This document shows positions 42,765-51,377 of a stretch of 64,000 bases of DNA, piece by piece. The DNA is from JAAURB01 sp049647265 (GTDB lineage Bacteria > Cyanobacteriota > Cyanobacteriia > Cyanobacteriales > Microcoleaceae). The notes under the pieces were generated by a model. That model was not told where the DNA came from, made no database searches, and saw nothing but the letters and a program-made list of their open reading frames with translations. The position numbers and the translations under genes are program-made. The DNA is taken from positions 1 through 64,000 of the forward strand of contig JBARXJ010000038.1 in the NCBI GenBank assembly GCA_049647265.1, written 5' to 3'. Within the stretch, counting starts at the first letter, position 1. Every line of letters starts with the position of its first letter.

Positions 42765-43829
42765 ATGGCTTTCACTTACCTCCGAACTGTACATTTTAAA
42801 GATACAGATGCTGCGGGTGTTGTTTACTTTGCAAATGTCCTCAATATGTGTCATGAGGCTTATGAAGCATCTTTAGAACAGGCTCAAATTAATTTAAAAA
42901 CTTTTTTTCAGGATGATAAAATAGCGCTTCCCATTGTTCATGCGAGTATTGATTTACAACAACCTGTTTTTTGTGGAGATCATTTAATTATTCATCTGCA
43001 ACCGAAGAAAATTAATGAGAGTCAATTTGAAATTCACTACAATATTGTTCACCTCGATATAGTCGATCAACAAATCGCTACAGCAACGACAAAGCACGTT
43101 TGTATTCATCCCTATCATCGCAAGCGTCAGCCCTTATCTCAAGAAATGCTGTTTTGGCTAAATCATAATTCTGTCGAATCTTTTCTGCGTTCTCCTGATG
43201 CAGTTGTGGCTTGGGAACAAGGTAAAATCTTCTTTTTTCAAGCCGATCAATATATTTGTTTTGATCTAAATAAAAATTGCTTTGACTGGGGTTATCCTAA
43301 AACAATTAGTCAGGGAAAATGGTCTGATTTCCCACCTCAGTTTGCTCAAGGGATTGATACGGGTGTTGTTTGGAATAATGGCAAAGCATTCTTTTTTAAA
43401 GATGATGAATATATCCGTTACGACCTCTACCAAAATCGAGTTGAACCCGGTTATCCTCAAAAGTTAGACAGTGGCAACTGGTTAGGATGGCCAGAACATT
43501 TTCATCAAGGAATTGACGCGGCGGTTTTATGGAATAATGGCAAAGCTTACTTTTTCAAAGGGGATGAATATATCCGTTACGATATCTATCAGGAAATGAT
43601 TGATCCCGGTTATCCGAAAAAGATTAAACAAAGTTGGTCCGGACTCCCCCAGCAGTTTACCACTTACATTAATGCCGTGATTCAGTTAAACAATCAACAA
43701 GCTTACTTTTTCCATGAAGATGAATATGTTAAGTATGATATTTTGCAAAATTGTATCCTTTCAACTTCTGCTCAAAAAGTCAATGATAATTGGTTTTATA
43801 GTGGATATTCATTGAGGAATCAAGTTTAA
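42765..43829 (+). CDS. Hotdog acyl-CoA thioesterase fused to a four-repeat hemopexin domain
   Basis: A 354-residue fusion. Residues 1-~133 are a 4HBT-type hotdog thioesterase with HFKDTDAAGVVYFANVL; Asp15 matches the catalytic Asp of 4-hydroxybenzoyl-CoA thioesterase. This domain resembles cyanobacterial DHNA-CoA thioesterase (Slr0204 type, phylloquinone pathway). Residues ~145-347 hold four hemopexin repeats of about 50 residues, each with the pattern DAxxxWNNGKAYFFKGDEYIRYD and PGYPxxI, enough for a complete four-bladed propeller. The reading frame is continuous and there is no signal peptide. It may be the organism's DHNA-CoA thioesterase with a heme, metal or protein-binding propeller, or a different thioesterase. 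Confidence 0.85.
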   Translation: MAFTYLRTVHFKDTDAAGVVYFANVLNMCHEAYEASLEQAQINLKTFFQDDKIALPIVHASIDLQQPVFCGDHLIIHLQPKKINESQFEIHYNIVHLDIVDQQIATATTKHVCIHPYHRKRQPLSQEMLFWLNHNSVESFLRSPDAVVAWEQGKIFFFQADQYICFDLNKNCFDWGYPKTISQGKWSDFPPQFAQGIDTGVVWNNGKAFFFKDDEYIRYDLYQNRVEPGYPQKLDSGNWLGWPEHFHQGIDAAVLWNNGKAYFFKGDEYIRYDIYQEMIDPGYPKKIKQSWSGLPQQFTTYINAVIQLNNQQAYFFHEDEYVKYDILQNCILSTSAQKVNDNWFYSGYSLRNQV

Positions 43830-43833
43830 ACGT

Positions 43834-44064
43834 TTAACCTGATAAGTCCGATTTAGAAGGAACCGGATCATAGCCTCCCGGATGAAACGGATGACAGCGT
43901 AAAATACGACCCACAGCCAAGCCACCGCCTCGAAAAATACCAAATCGTTCAATTGCTTCGATCGCATAAACAGAGCAAGTGGGGTGAAAGCGACAGGCAG
44001 GGGGTAATAAAGGAGAAATCAACAGTTTGTAGCCTCGAATCAATCCGATTAATAGTCTTTTCAT
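43834..44064 (-). CDS. yidD: Membrane protein insertion efficiency factor YidD
   Basis: A 76-residue YidD protein. It shows LIRGYKLLISPLLPPACRF, PTCSVYAIEAI and GGxxAVGRILRCHPFHPGGYDPVP, the complete family pattern with its conserved cysteines. YidD helps YidC insert inner-membrane proteins; in most bacteria it sits near yidC/rnpA, but here it is downstream of a nitrilase gene, overlapping it by 4 bp (ATGA), so translation should be coupled. Confidence 0.96.
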   Translation of the reverse strand: MKRLLIGLIRGYKLLISPLLPPACRFHPTCSVYAIEAIERFGIFRGGGLAVGRILRCHPFHPGGYDPVPSKSDLSG

Positions 44065-44891
44065 CTCATTGCAGCTTCATTGACGAATACACGGTGTTTG
44101 AGGCTGGGCATTTGGACGCGCACTTGTTGTAAACGAGAAGGGGTAATTTCTGCAACTGCAACACCGGGTTGATCTCCGGCATCATCTAGAATTACACCCC
44201 AGGGATCGATAATCATGGCATGGCCGTGAGTCCGTCGTCGTCCATAATGACAGCCTGTTTGGGCTGGGGCAATCACATAACAGGTGTTTTCAATGGCTCT
44301 TGCCCTGAGCAACACTTCCCAATGATCTTTACCGGTATAGGCTGTAAATGCGGCTGGAACAAGGAAAACCTGCGCTCCCTGGTCTGCTAAATGACGATAA
44401 AGTTCTGGGAAACGAACATCATAACATACGGATAATCCTAAGTTGCCAAACTCTTCTGAAGCGTAAACTTGAGGCAACATGGTACCGGCTTCAACCGTAT
44501 TTGATTCTCGATAGGTATTACCATCGGGTAAGTTGACATCAAACAAATGCATTTTTTGATATCGAGCCAGTTCTTGGCCGTTGGGATCGATCAGTAAAGC
44601 GGTATTATAAACTCGGCTATTACCGGTGGGAACGGGAAAGCCGCCCGCCAGCAAGGTGACTTGAAACCGTTGAGCCACTGTTTTGAGAAAGGCTTCTGTT
44701 TTCTGAGAAATCACATCGGCTTGATCTAGTTTTTCTTGCTCTTCACCCATAAATGAAAAATTTTCCGGCAAACAAATTAATTCTGCTCCCCGGCGTACTG
44801 CTAAGTCAATTAGTTCCTCTGCTTCTGCTAAATTTTTCTCAAGCTCAGGAAAACTGGTTAATTGGACAGCCGCAGCGATATAAGATTTCAT
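44061..44891 (-). CDS. Nitrilase-family carbon-nitrogen hydrolase (Nit1/deaminated-glutathione-amidase-like)
   Basis: A 276-residue hydrolase with the Glu-Lys-Cys triad: Glu in LICLPENFSF, Lys in YQKMHLFDV and Cys in LSVCYDVRFPELYR. The KMHLFDVNLPDG loop and the family fold resemble the Nit1/YbeM group that removes the amide from deaminated glutathione (metabolite repair). MKSYIAAAVQLTS at 44891 is the typical start; the frame extends to 44918. It is followed by yidD with a 4-bp overlap. Substrate assignment is by similarity only. Confidence 0.88.
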   Translation of the reverse strand: MKSYIAAAVQLTSFPELEKNLAEAEELIDLAVRRGAELICLPENFSFMGEEQEKLDQADVISQKTEAFLKTVAQRFQVTLLAGGFPVPTGNSRVYNTALLIDPNGQELARYQKMHLFDVNLPDGNTYRESNTVEAGTMLPQVYASEEFGNLGLSVCYDVRFPELYRHLADQGAQVFLVPAAFTAYTGKDHWEVLLRARAIENTCYVIAPAQTGCHYGRRRTHGHAMIIDPWGVILDDAGDQPGVAVAEITPSRLQQVRVQMPSLKHRVFVNEAAMR

Positions 44892-44956
44892 ACAAGTCAT
44901 AATTGAACTTTCACTCAAACTCTCTGTTGATCAGTATCAGTACTGAAATAGAGCAG

Positions 44957-45000
44957 CCGAGAGGTAAACCAGCCTCAGGGGTGATTTTGCCATCTCGGCG
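44957..45000 (-). terminator. Possible 3' hairpin of the psaFJ transcript
   Basis: On the minus strand, CCGAGATGG pairs with CCTCTCGG across a 25-base loop, 20 bp after the psaJ stop. No strong T-run follows, so termination here is uncertain. Confidence 0.35.
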
Positions 45001-45020
45001 AATGGTGTTTCTATTTTATC

Positions 45021-45146
45021 TTAGAAAGGATAGAACAGAGGATCGGGATAAATGTAGTTAAATCCAATTAGAAGTGCAGCAGTAATTGCAAACCACGCGG
45101 TTGCTAAAACTGGGGCAGTAGACAGATATTTCAGAAAGTTGTCCAT
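45021..45146 (-). CDS. psaJ: Photosystem I reaction centre subunit IX
   Basis: A 41-residue single-helix membrane protein (MDNFLKYLSTAPVLATAWF followed by a helix and NYIYPDPLFYPF). This is the standard PsaJ sequence, a small subunit next to PsaF at the periphery of PSI. It is 57 bp downstream of psaF, in the psaFJ order usual for cyanobacteria. It is easily missed because it is so short. SD AAGGAG lies about nine bases before the ATG. Confidence 0.97.
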   Translation of the reverse strand: MDNFLKYLSTAPVLATAWFAITAALLIGFNYIYPDPLFYPF

Positions 45147-45203
45147 GGCATGATATCTCCTTTCAAGTCAACAATATCGTTAATCATTGCAGATGAATCT
45201 CTG

Positions 45204-45692
45204 TTAGCGGGGAGAAACGGTAATTTCGTCGTCTTTGGCGAACATTTCTCCTGAAGTCATTTCTTTTAATGCTGCCAGTGGCCAGAGAAAGCCACCAAAC
45301 ATAAATTTGAGCGCCATCGGAACATCGATGATAATCTCTTTTTCGGTGGGTTTCTTGCCTGTTTTAATTTCTTGGATATAAGCCCGACCAACCCAACCAA
45401 TCCATCCGGCAATATACAAGAATAAAATACTAGGAATCAGAAATTCTCCAGCATGGGCTAAGTTACCATCTACGATTAGGTGGGGTAAACCATCATCACC
45501 ACAGAGGGCTTGAGAATAACGTTCAAACCGGGCTTTTGTTTTTTCAGGATACTGAGTTCCAGCTAGAGAAGCTTTAGCCCGTTGCTGAAAGGCTGCCGAC
45601 TCAGAACAAGGAACGAGATTATAGGCAGAAGCGGTCGGAACAAAGCTCATCCATAGGGTAACTGCTAAAACAAGAGCGAATAATCGTCTCAT
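45204..45692 (-). CDS. psaF: Photosystem I reaction centre subunit III (PsaF)
   Basis: A PSI subunit on the lumenal side, which in eukaryotes docks plastocyanin or cytochrome c6. The precursor begins MRRLFALVLAVTLWMSF with a signal ending ASA; the mature part starts YNLVPCSESAAF and keeps the two conserved Cys. A hydrophobic helix (FLIPSILFLYIAGWIGWVGR) and the stromal tail follow. The frame extends upstream to 45785, but ATG at 45692 has SD AAAGGAA and gives the canonical 162 residues. It is first in a psaF-psaJ unit. Confidence 0.97.
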   Translation of the reverse strand: MRRLFALVLAVTLWMSFVPTASAYNLVPCSESAAFQQRAKASLAGTQYPEKTKARFERYSQALCGDDGLPHLIVDGNLAHAGEFLIPSILFLYIAGWIGWVGRAYIQEIKTGKKPTEKEIIIDVPMALKFMFGGFLWPLAALKEMTSGEMFAKDDEITVSPR

Positions 45693-46068
45693 AGAGTTAT
45701 TTCCTTTTGTTACAAAACAATAAGTTTTTTGTACAATCGTTTCAGATGGTTCTTTTAAATGATCCATCTTGTCTTCTGGGAACATAACGCGCCCACATTA
45801 TCGTGATTTTTTTCCTCCGCTGACTCCCAAAGGTTAAGCGGGGTTTTTTTTTGAGGATCTCAGCTTGCTTGACTGTCCCAAGGGGGTACAAGAATAAAGT
45901 AGACTTACAGATCCAGTTTTTCAGTTAATGTTCCACAGAGTATCAATTAACCGCGTCACGCGCGATCGCATCGCACCTTACCAATTTTAAGTAAGCGTGT
46001 ACCGATGACTTGATATTTAGATTAAACTACAAGAGGTCGCTTAATCACTTCATAAAATTTATCAGTCA
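45693..46068. other. Divergent region between psaF and tsaD
   Basis: 376 bp carry the promoters of psaF (minus) and tsaD (plus). It contains a strong plus-oriented terminator at 45814-45852 although no plus-strand gene precedes it, and a GCGATCGC octamer near 45962. No ORF is seen. Confidence 0.5.
45814..45852 (+). terminator. Strong terminator facing tsaD, with no known upstream gene
   Basis: CCTCCGCT pairs with AGCGGGG around a 15-base loop and is followed by nine T on the plus strand. It should stop a plus-strand transcript coming from the psaF side, such as an antisense RNA. Confidence 0.6.
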
Positions 46069-47106
46069 ATGGCAACGGTTTTAGCAATTGAAACAAGTTG
46101 TGACGAAACCGGGGTAGCGATTGTAAAGAACCGTAATGTTTGTAGCAATATCGTCGCCTCTCAAATCGATGTCCACCGTCAATATGGCGGTGTTGTACCG
46201 GAGGTGGCTTCCCGTCAACACCTCGAAACCATCAATCCTTTAATTACCGAGGCAATAACCGCAGCAGAATTAGATTGGGATGATATTGATGGAATTGCTG
46301 CAACAGCCGCCCCTGGACTCGTGGGAGCCTTGTTTGTGGGAATTACGGCAGCTAAAACCTTGGCATTAGTCCATCAAAAACCTTTTGTGGGAGTTCATCA
46401 CCTCGAAGGTCATATTTACGCCACTTACCTCAGTCAACCGGAGTTACAACCGCCCTTTTTATGTTTATTAGTCTCCGGTGGCCATACCAGTTTAATTCAT
46501 GTCAAAGATTGCGGTACCTATCAAACGTTAGGTCAAACGCGAGATGATGCAGCCGGAGAAGCCTTTGATAAAGTCGCTCGCTTGTTAAATTTAGGTTATC
46601 CAGGCGGGCCAATGATTGATAAACTGGCTCAAATCGGTAACTGTGATGCTTTTCCCTTGCCGGAAGGCAGAATTTCTTTACCGACAGGGGGTTATCATCC
46701 CTATGACTCTAGTTTTAGTGGCTTGAAAACGGCTGTATTGCGTTTAGTCCAACAGTTACAACAATCAGATCCAGAGATACCGGTTAATGATATTGCGGCA
46801 AGCTTTCAACACACGGTTGCTAAAAGCCTCACGAAGCGCGCGATCGCCTGTGCGCTAGACCATGAGTTACAAACCATTGCAATTGGCGGTGGTGTGGCGG
46901 CTAACAGCGGCTTACGTCATCATTTGCAACAAGCAGCTATCCCCCACAATCTTAAGGTGGTGTTTCCTCCGTTAAAATACTGCACAGATAATGCTGCGAT
47001 GATTGGTTGTGCTGCCGCCGATCACCTTAACCGAGGTCATACCTCCAAAATCACTTTAGGGACTTATTCTAGAATGCCGCTAGAAAATATAATGCAGCTT
47101 TATTAA
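46069..47106 (+). CDS. tsaD: tRNA N6-threonylcarbamoyladenosine transferase
   Basis: A 345-residue ASKHA-fold enzyme that transfers threonylcarbamoyl to A37 of ANN-decoding tRNAs, with TsaB and TsaE as partners. Signatures are VLAIETSCDETGVAIV, GIAATAAPGLVGALFVG, the metal-binding HHLEGHIYA and the IAIGGGVAANSGLR motif. It starts at ATG 46069 without a strong SD. It is divergent from psaF. The other t6A genes are not in this window. Confidence 0.97.
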   Translation: MATVLAIETSCDETGVAIVKNRNVCSNIVASQIDVHRQYGGVVPEVASRQHLETINPLITEAITAAELDWDDIDGIAATAAPGLVGALFVGITAAKTLALVHQKPFVGVHHLEGHIYATYLSQPELQPPFLCLLVSGGHTSLIHVKDCGTYQTLGQTRDDAAGEAFDKVARLLNLGYPGGPMIDKLAQIGNCDAFPLPEGRISLPTGGYHPYDSSFSGLKTAVLRLVQQLQQSDPEIPVNDIAASFQHTVAKSLTKRAIACALDHELQTIAIGGGVAANSGLRHHLQQAAIPHNLKVVFPPLKYCTDNAAMIGCAAADHLNRGHTSKITLGTYSRMPLENIMQLY

Positions 47107-47508
47107 TTGTCCGTTGTTTGTCAATCATCATTCCTTATTAGAATTGTGTGCTAGCAGTATTTATTTCCCGAAGGACTTGTATACAGGGAACAGAAAGTCT
47201 CTCTGTCACCCATAACAAATTGCCTTCATCATAACTTTGTAAAGTTTTGTAAACATTTGAATAAATCTCGGAAAATTTAACGATAGCTTCATAATGCTTA
47301 TTCTGGGTCGGCGTTCGGTGCTTCACGGGAAACCCATGGGGGGTCCGACTGCTTTTTAGGGGTTGAAGCAATCTGTTTCCAAAAAATCTAGAGATGGATT
47401 TGAGGAAAAAGATGTATAAACCGTTCGTGAATTAACTGCATAGTTTGCGAACGGACGAGATTTTGAAGTCGTCTAATCTACCTTTTTGATGTCTAGGAGA
47501 AAATTAAC
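47107..47508. other. Intergenic region downstream of tsaD
   Basis: 402 bp between tsaD and a small conserved gene. It contains a doubtful 77-codon minus-strand frame and a GCTTCACGGGAAACCCATGG stretch of the kind common in cyanobacterial spacers. No RNA gene is recognised. Confidence 0.45.
47138..47371 (-). CDS. Doubtful small ORF, unknown
   Basis: A 77-residue frame starting with TTG at 47371. The sequence (KHYEAIVKFSEIYSNVYKTL, LWVTERLSVPCIQVLREI) has a plausible composition for a helical protein, and the frame is open upstream with no start codon, so it may be a gene fragment. No family is recognised and no clear SD is present. Confidence 0.25.
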   Translation of the reverse strand: MLQPLKSSRTPHGFPVKHRTPTQNKHYEAIVKFSEIYSNVYKTLQSYDEGNLLWVTERLSVPCIQVLREINTASTQF

Positions 47509-47733
47509 ATGACTCGAATTCGTGATGTTGCTCAACAAGTGATCGTTAAAGGCTATCTAAGTTTAGAAGATGAACGGCAACTGCGATCGCTACTCAATAA
47601 AAAATATGATTTGGATGATTTCAAAGCCTTTATGAATTTACAATGGGCGGTGATGGATCGGCGAGTCAAACAAGAATCTCTTGAACAGATTAGGTCTTGT
47701 TTAACCAAGCCAACTTCCCTATTTTCTCAATAA
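47509..47733 (+). CDS. Small conserved cyanobacterial protein, unknown function
   Basis: A 74-residue helical protein (RDVAQQVIVKGYLSLEDERQ, LRSLLNKKYDLDDFKAFM). It has a good SD AGGAG about ten bases before the ATG and normal codon use, and it is of a type seen as small conserved hypotheticals in cyanobacteria. No cysteine or motif suggests a function. It lies 79 bp before the phosphodiesterase gene on the same strand and could be co-transcribed. Confidence 0.75.
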   Translation: MTRIRDVAQQVIVKGYLSLEDERQLRSLLNKKYDLDDFKAFMNLQWAVMDRRVKQESLEQIRSCLTKPTSLFSQ

Positions 47734-47811
47734 GTTGATATTATTTCAGCGGCAAAGCTTCTCAGGGGCTCATAGCGCTTCTATTGGCTCAAAAAATGGT
47801 ATAGTCGCAAT

Positions 47812-48900
47812 ATGAATGTTAACTTTCGATTTGCGGTTGCTAGCGACCTTCATATTGCTCTATCTCACACGATTCAAGACTCACCAAAACGCTTTCATCT
47901 TGTAGAGGTGAGTATTCCAGCATTGGAGTTAATCTTAGAAAGGTTAGCAACACTGGATTTAGATTTTTTATTACTGCCAGGGGACTTAACCCAGGATGGC
48001 GAAACCGATAACCATCTGTGGCTGAGTCAACGCCTCGCCCAACTGCCTTATCCTGTGTATGTGGTTCCCGGTAACCATGATGTCATCTACCCCACAGGAA
48101 CAAAAGACATTGTCGGACTCGCAGAGTTTCCTCAATTTTATCAGCAGTTTGGCTATACTAACCCCAATCAACCCTACTACACTCACAAAATCTTACCGGG
48201 AGTGCGGTTAATTGGGTTAAATTCAAATCATTTTGACGAAAAAGGCGATCAAATTGGCTGTTTAGACTGCCAACAGTTTAATTGGTTACAAGAAGTATTG
48301 GCTGAAGTCGAAGATGAATTGGTGTTAGTGATGATTCATCATAACGTAATCGAACATCTTCCTGAACAAAGCAGTAACCCGTTAGGGCGGCGTTATATGT
48401 TAGATAATGCCCCTCAACTCCTGGATCTTTTGCAACAATACGGCGTGAAATTAATTTTCACAGGGCATCTTCATGTTCAGGATATCGCCCAATGGCAGGG
48501 AATTTACGAAATTACAACAGGTTCATTGGTGAGTTATCCCCATCCTTATCGAGTGATTCAGGTGAGTCATAATCAGGAAAATCAACTGACAATTAAGATT
48601 GAATCAGATTTTGTCACTGCTGTTCCCAATTGCCCCAATTTACCCCAGGTGTCTCGGCAATGGATGAGCGATCGCTCGTTTCCATTTATGGTTAAATTAT
48701 TAACAACACCGCCAATATCATTACCTGTCAATGAAGCCGAACAACTCGCCCCAGATTTACGCAACTTTTGGGCAGATATTGCGGGTGGGGATGCAGAGTT
48801 TAATTTTCCTGATTTTCCGCCTGCTGTTGGTCAATATTTCCAGCGTTTTAGTGATACTAAAAAGATTGATAATAATGCGACTTTGGTTATTAGTTATTAG
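47812..48900 (+). CDS. Metallophosphoesterase, CpdA/Icc-like
   Basis: A 362-residue calcineurin-like phosphoesterase with the complete class III motifs: ASDLHIA, LLPGDLTQDG, VVPGNHDV, IHHN and FTGHLHVQD. This resembles CpdA, which hydrolyses cAMP, a notable possibility given the adenylate cyclase at 35239, but many relatives act on other phosphodiesters. The C-terminal ~90 residues are less conserved. The last codons (VISY and stop) are made from a TTATTAG heptad repeat that continues beyond the gene. Confidence 0.85.
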   Translation: MNVNFRFAVASDLHIALSHTIQDSPKRFHLVEVSIPALELILERLATLDLDFLLLPGDLTQDGETDNHLWLSQRLAQLPYPVYVVPGNHDVIYPTGTKDIVGLAEFPQFYQQFGYTNPNQPYYTHKILPGVRLIGLNSNHFDEKGDQIGCLDCQQFNWLQEVLAEVEDELVLVMIHHNVIEHLPEQSSNPLGRRYMLDNAPQLLDLLQQYGVKLIFTGHLHVQDIAQWQGIYEITTGSLVSYPHPYRVIQVSHNQENQLTIKIESDFVTAVPNCPNLPQVSRQWMSDRSFPFMVKLLTTPPISLPVNEAEQLAPDLRNFWADIAGGDAEFNFPDFPPAVGQYFQRFSDTKKIDNNATLVISY

Positions 48901-48946
48901 TTATTAGTTATTAGTTTTTAGTTTTTAGTTATTAGTTGTTAGTTAG
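48887..48946. repeat. Heptad tandem repeat (TTATTAG type)
   Basis: Seven-base units run in the order TTATTAG four times, TTTTTAG twice, TTATTAG, TTGTTAG, then TTAG. It begins inside the phosphoesterase gene and supplies its stop codon. Such short tandem heptads are typical of filamentous cyanobacteria. Degenerate relatives lie near 49010, 49950, 50100, 55995 and 56060. Confidence 0.85.
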
Positions 48947-49041
48947 TAAAGATGTAATATATTACGTCTGTACAGTTTTTAGTTGTTCTTTGATGTAAAT
49001 TATGAATAATAACGAATAACAAATGACAAAGAACAAAATCA

Positions 49042-49941
49042 TTACTTTTTCTTTTTCGTGACTTTCTTGACTAAATCTGAAATTTCAGCAGGACTTTGTG
49101 CTAAAGGAATTTTAGCTTTTTTGAAGGCGGCAATTTTACTTTCTGCCGTACCGGAAGGTAAATTCTGAGAAACAATTCGAGTGGTTAAAATATTATTGGT
49201 ATGACCGATTAATTGTGCTTGAGGAACGTGAATACCCGCAATATAAGCAATCACTGGTTTATCAATTGTCTCGGCAATATACAACGCTGCTTCTTCTTCA
49301 TTACTGCCTCCGACTGCCCCAATTAATACAATCACCTCAGTTTGATCGTCTTCATCTAAAATTTGTAGCCATTGAATTAATGAAGATCCAACAATCAAAT
49401 CACTCCCAATACTCACACTAATCGACTGTCCAATCCCTGCTTGTGTAAGCTGTAAGGCAATTTCATAATTTAGGGTGCTACTGCGGCTAATTAACCCCAC
49501 AGAACCCGGCTGATAGCATTCTTTAGGATAGGTTCCTAGCAAAATTTGATCCGGTATAATCACTCCCGGACTATTGGGGCCAACTACAAGGGTATCGGTC
49601 ATTTCTGCTTTTTGAACCAGGCGAACCATATCTAATGGGGGAACCCCTTCAGTTAAGATTACAAGCTGGCGAATGCCTGCATCAATGGCTTCTAAAGCCG
49701 CATCTAGAACTTGATAGGGCGGTAAGAAAATCACAGAAGTTTCAATTGTCCCCACAGCGGCGATCGCTTGTTCGACTAAGTCAAAAACAGGAATACCATC
49801 TAACTCTTGTTTTCCTCGTCCGGGACTGACACAAGCCACAATATTTGTCCCATATTTTTTCATATTCTGTGTGGCTTTAATCGAAGAACGAGAGGTATTT
49901 ATTCCTTGAATTAAAATTTTACTTTTGGGTGTTAACTGCAT
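49042..49941 (-). CDS. sucD: Succinyl-CoA synthetase alpha subunit
   Basis: A 299-residue CoA-ligase alpha subunit. It has the CoA-binding start KILIQGINTSRSS, VGPNSPGVI, GLISRSSTLNYEIA, and the phosphohistidine loop IGHTNNIL with the active-site His retained. The sequence diverges from textbook SucD (GHAGAI becomes GHTNNI), so a related acyl-CoA synthetase is possible. The lysine-rich end VKKVTKKKK is unusual. It lies 247 bp after sucC. It would link succinyl-CoA and succinate in the cyanobacterial TCA cycle. Confidence 0.85.
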   Translation of the reverse strand: MQLTPKSKILIQGINTSRSSIKATQNMKKYGTNIVACVSPGRGKQELDGIPVFDLVEQAIAAVGTIETSVIFLPPYQVLDAALEAIDAGIRQLVILTEGVPPLDMVRLVQKAEMTDTLVVGPNSPGVIIPDQILLGTYPKECYQPGSVGLISRSSTLNYEIALQLTQAGIGQSISVSIGSDLIVGSSLIQWLQILDEDDQTEVIVLIGAVGGSNEEEAALYIAETIDKPVIAYIAGIHVPQAQLIGHTNNILTTRIVSQNLPSGTAESKIAAFKKAKIPLAQSPAEISDLVKKVTKKKK

Positions 49942-50188
49942 TTTTTTGTTATTCGTTGTTTGTTATTTGTTGTAGTTATTTTGAATCCTGCAATTTTGGA
50001 ATAAAATACTTTAAATATTGGGTTGATAGTAATTCTGGGTAAAGATATTATATGTAACCTCTATACGATTTGTAAATACATGACTTGCAACTTGCCATAT
50101 TTGTTATTTGTTATTAGAAAATATAGAAAACAGTGATTTTGGCACTCTTAAAAATAATTAATGACTCATGAAAAATCACTCTTCTTTA

Positions 50189-51367
50189 TTACTTTGCTAG
50201 GGATACGGCTTTTTTCACGGCATCCTCTAAATCATGATAAACTTCTATGGGTAAGTCAGTTAGATCAATTTCTTCACTACTTGATGAATGTAAAGCTAAG
50301 CGGAGTACGACAGCCGGAAACAATGTTTTAGAATATTTTTTCTTAAAATAACTAACAATTTCTGAGATTAAAATAGGGCTAGCATTTTGATGGGTGACTA
50401 AGTTAACTAAAAGTACTTTAACCTGGGAAGACTCCCTGACTTGCTCCAAAGAGCAATATAATCTTTCTCGACTCTGATCGGTGAGTTCAAAGTAGTCTTC
50501 TCCGCTTATATTAATAAAATTAGCGGGTTTTCCTTTGGCTTGAATAATTAAATCTAAGGTCGCCAGCGTCAGGGCAGCTCCATTACAGATTACCCCAATA
50601 TTCCCTTTAAGTTCGACAAAATCTAAAGCCGGAGATGTTTCTTGTTTAGCATTTCTGAGGGCAGATACGGGTAAAAATCCACCATTTTTAATCGGCTGAG
50701 GCGGGGAACTACTGGTCATTAATTCAATTAAGTCTGGATGGCGTTTTAAGGCGGCATTATTGACAATGACTTTGCCATCGAGTGCCATCACTTCTCCATT
50801 CGGACTAATTCCTAAAGGATTAATTTCAACCAGATCTAAATCTTTTTCAGTAAAGAGTCGATACATCTTTTCGACAATTTCACTGACTGTCAGAATCAGA
50901 TGATCTTGCAATCCCATTTTGACCATCAGTTGACGGGCATAAAAGGGAGAGAATTCTTGATCGACAACGACTTGTTGCACGCCCGATAAATTGGTTTCTA
51001 AATCTATACCGCCTTGGCGAGATCCGAGCAACAAAGGACGACGACTAATGGGATCTAAAACCACCGCTAAGTACAGTTCTTGATCGGCATCATACTTGAC
51101 TTCAGCCAGTAAAACCTGAGGATATTCATTAATAATGGGTAGATTAAAAATCGCCTGGGCAGCGGCAACGGCATCAATCGTATTTTCAACAAATTTAATT
51201 CCTCCAGCTTTACCCCGTCCACCTGAGCGGACTTGGGATTTTAACACGAGTGGATAAGGAATTTTTAACCGCTTAACATCCTGTGCCTGATCAATTCGTT
51301 GAGAGGGCAAAACCGGGATATCCATCTGGCGGAATAGAGTTTTAGCTTGGTATTCTAGCAGATCCAT
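50189..51367 (-). CDS. sucC: Succinyl-CoA synthetase beta subunit
   Basis: A 392-residue ATP-grasp subunit. MDLLEYQAKTLFRQMDIPVL, LKSQVRSGGRGKAGGIKFV, the metal-binding DLVEINPLGIS and ALDGKVIVNN are the family motifs. The GNIGVICNGAALTLATLD part of the second domain is kept. SD AAGGAAGG lies a few bases before the ATG at 51367. It begins 10 bp after the glycosyltransferase gene stop and precedes sucD, so the three form a probable operon. Confidence 0.9.
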   Translation of the reverse strand: MDLLEYQAKTLFRQMDIPVLPSQRIDQAQDVKRLKIPYPLVLKSQVRSGGRGKAGGIKFVENTIDAVAAAQAIFNLPIINEYPQVLLAEVKYDADQELYLAVVLDPISRRPLLLGSRQGGIDLETNLSGVQQVVVDQEFSPFYARQLMVKMGLQDHLILTVSEIVEKMYRLFTEKDLDLVEINPLGISPNGEVMALDGKVIVNNAALKRHPDLIELMTSSSPPQPIKNGGFLPVSALRNAKQETSPALDFVELKGNIGVICNGAALTLATLDLIIQAKGKPANFINISGEDYFELTDQSRERLYCSLEQVRESSQVKVLLVNLVTHQNASPILISEIVSYFKKKYSKTLFPAVVLRLALHSSSSEEIDLTDLPIEVYHDLEDAVKKAVSLAK

Positions 51368-51377
51368 CGAACCTTCC

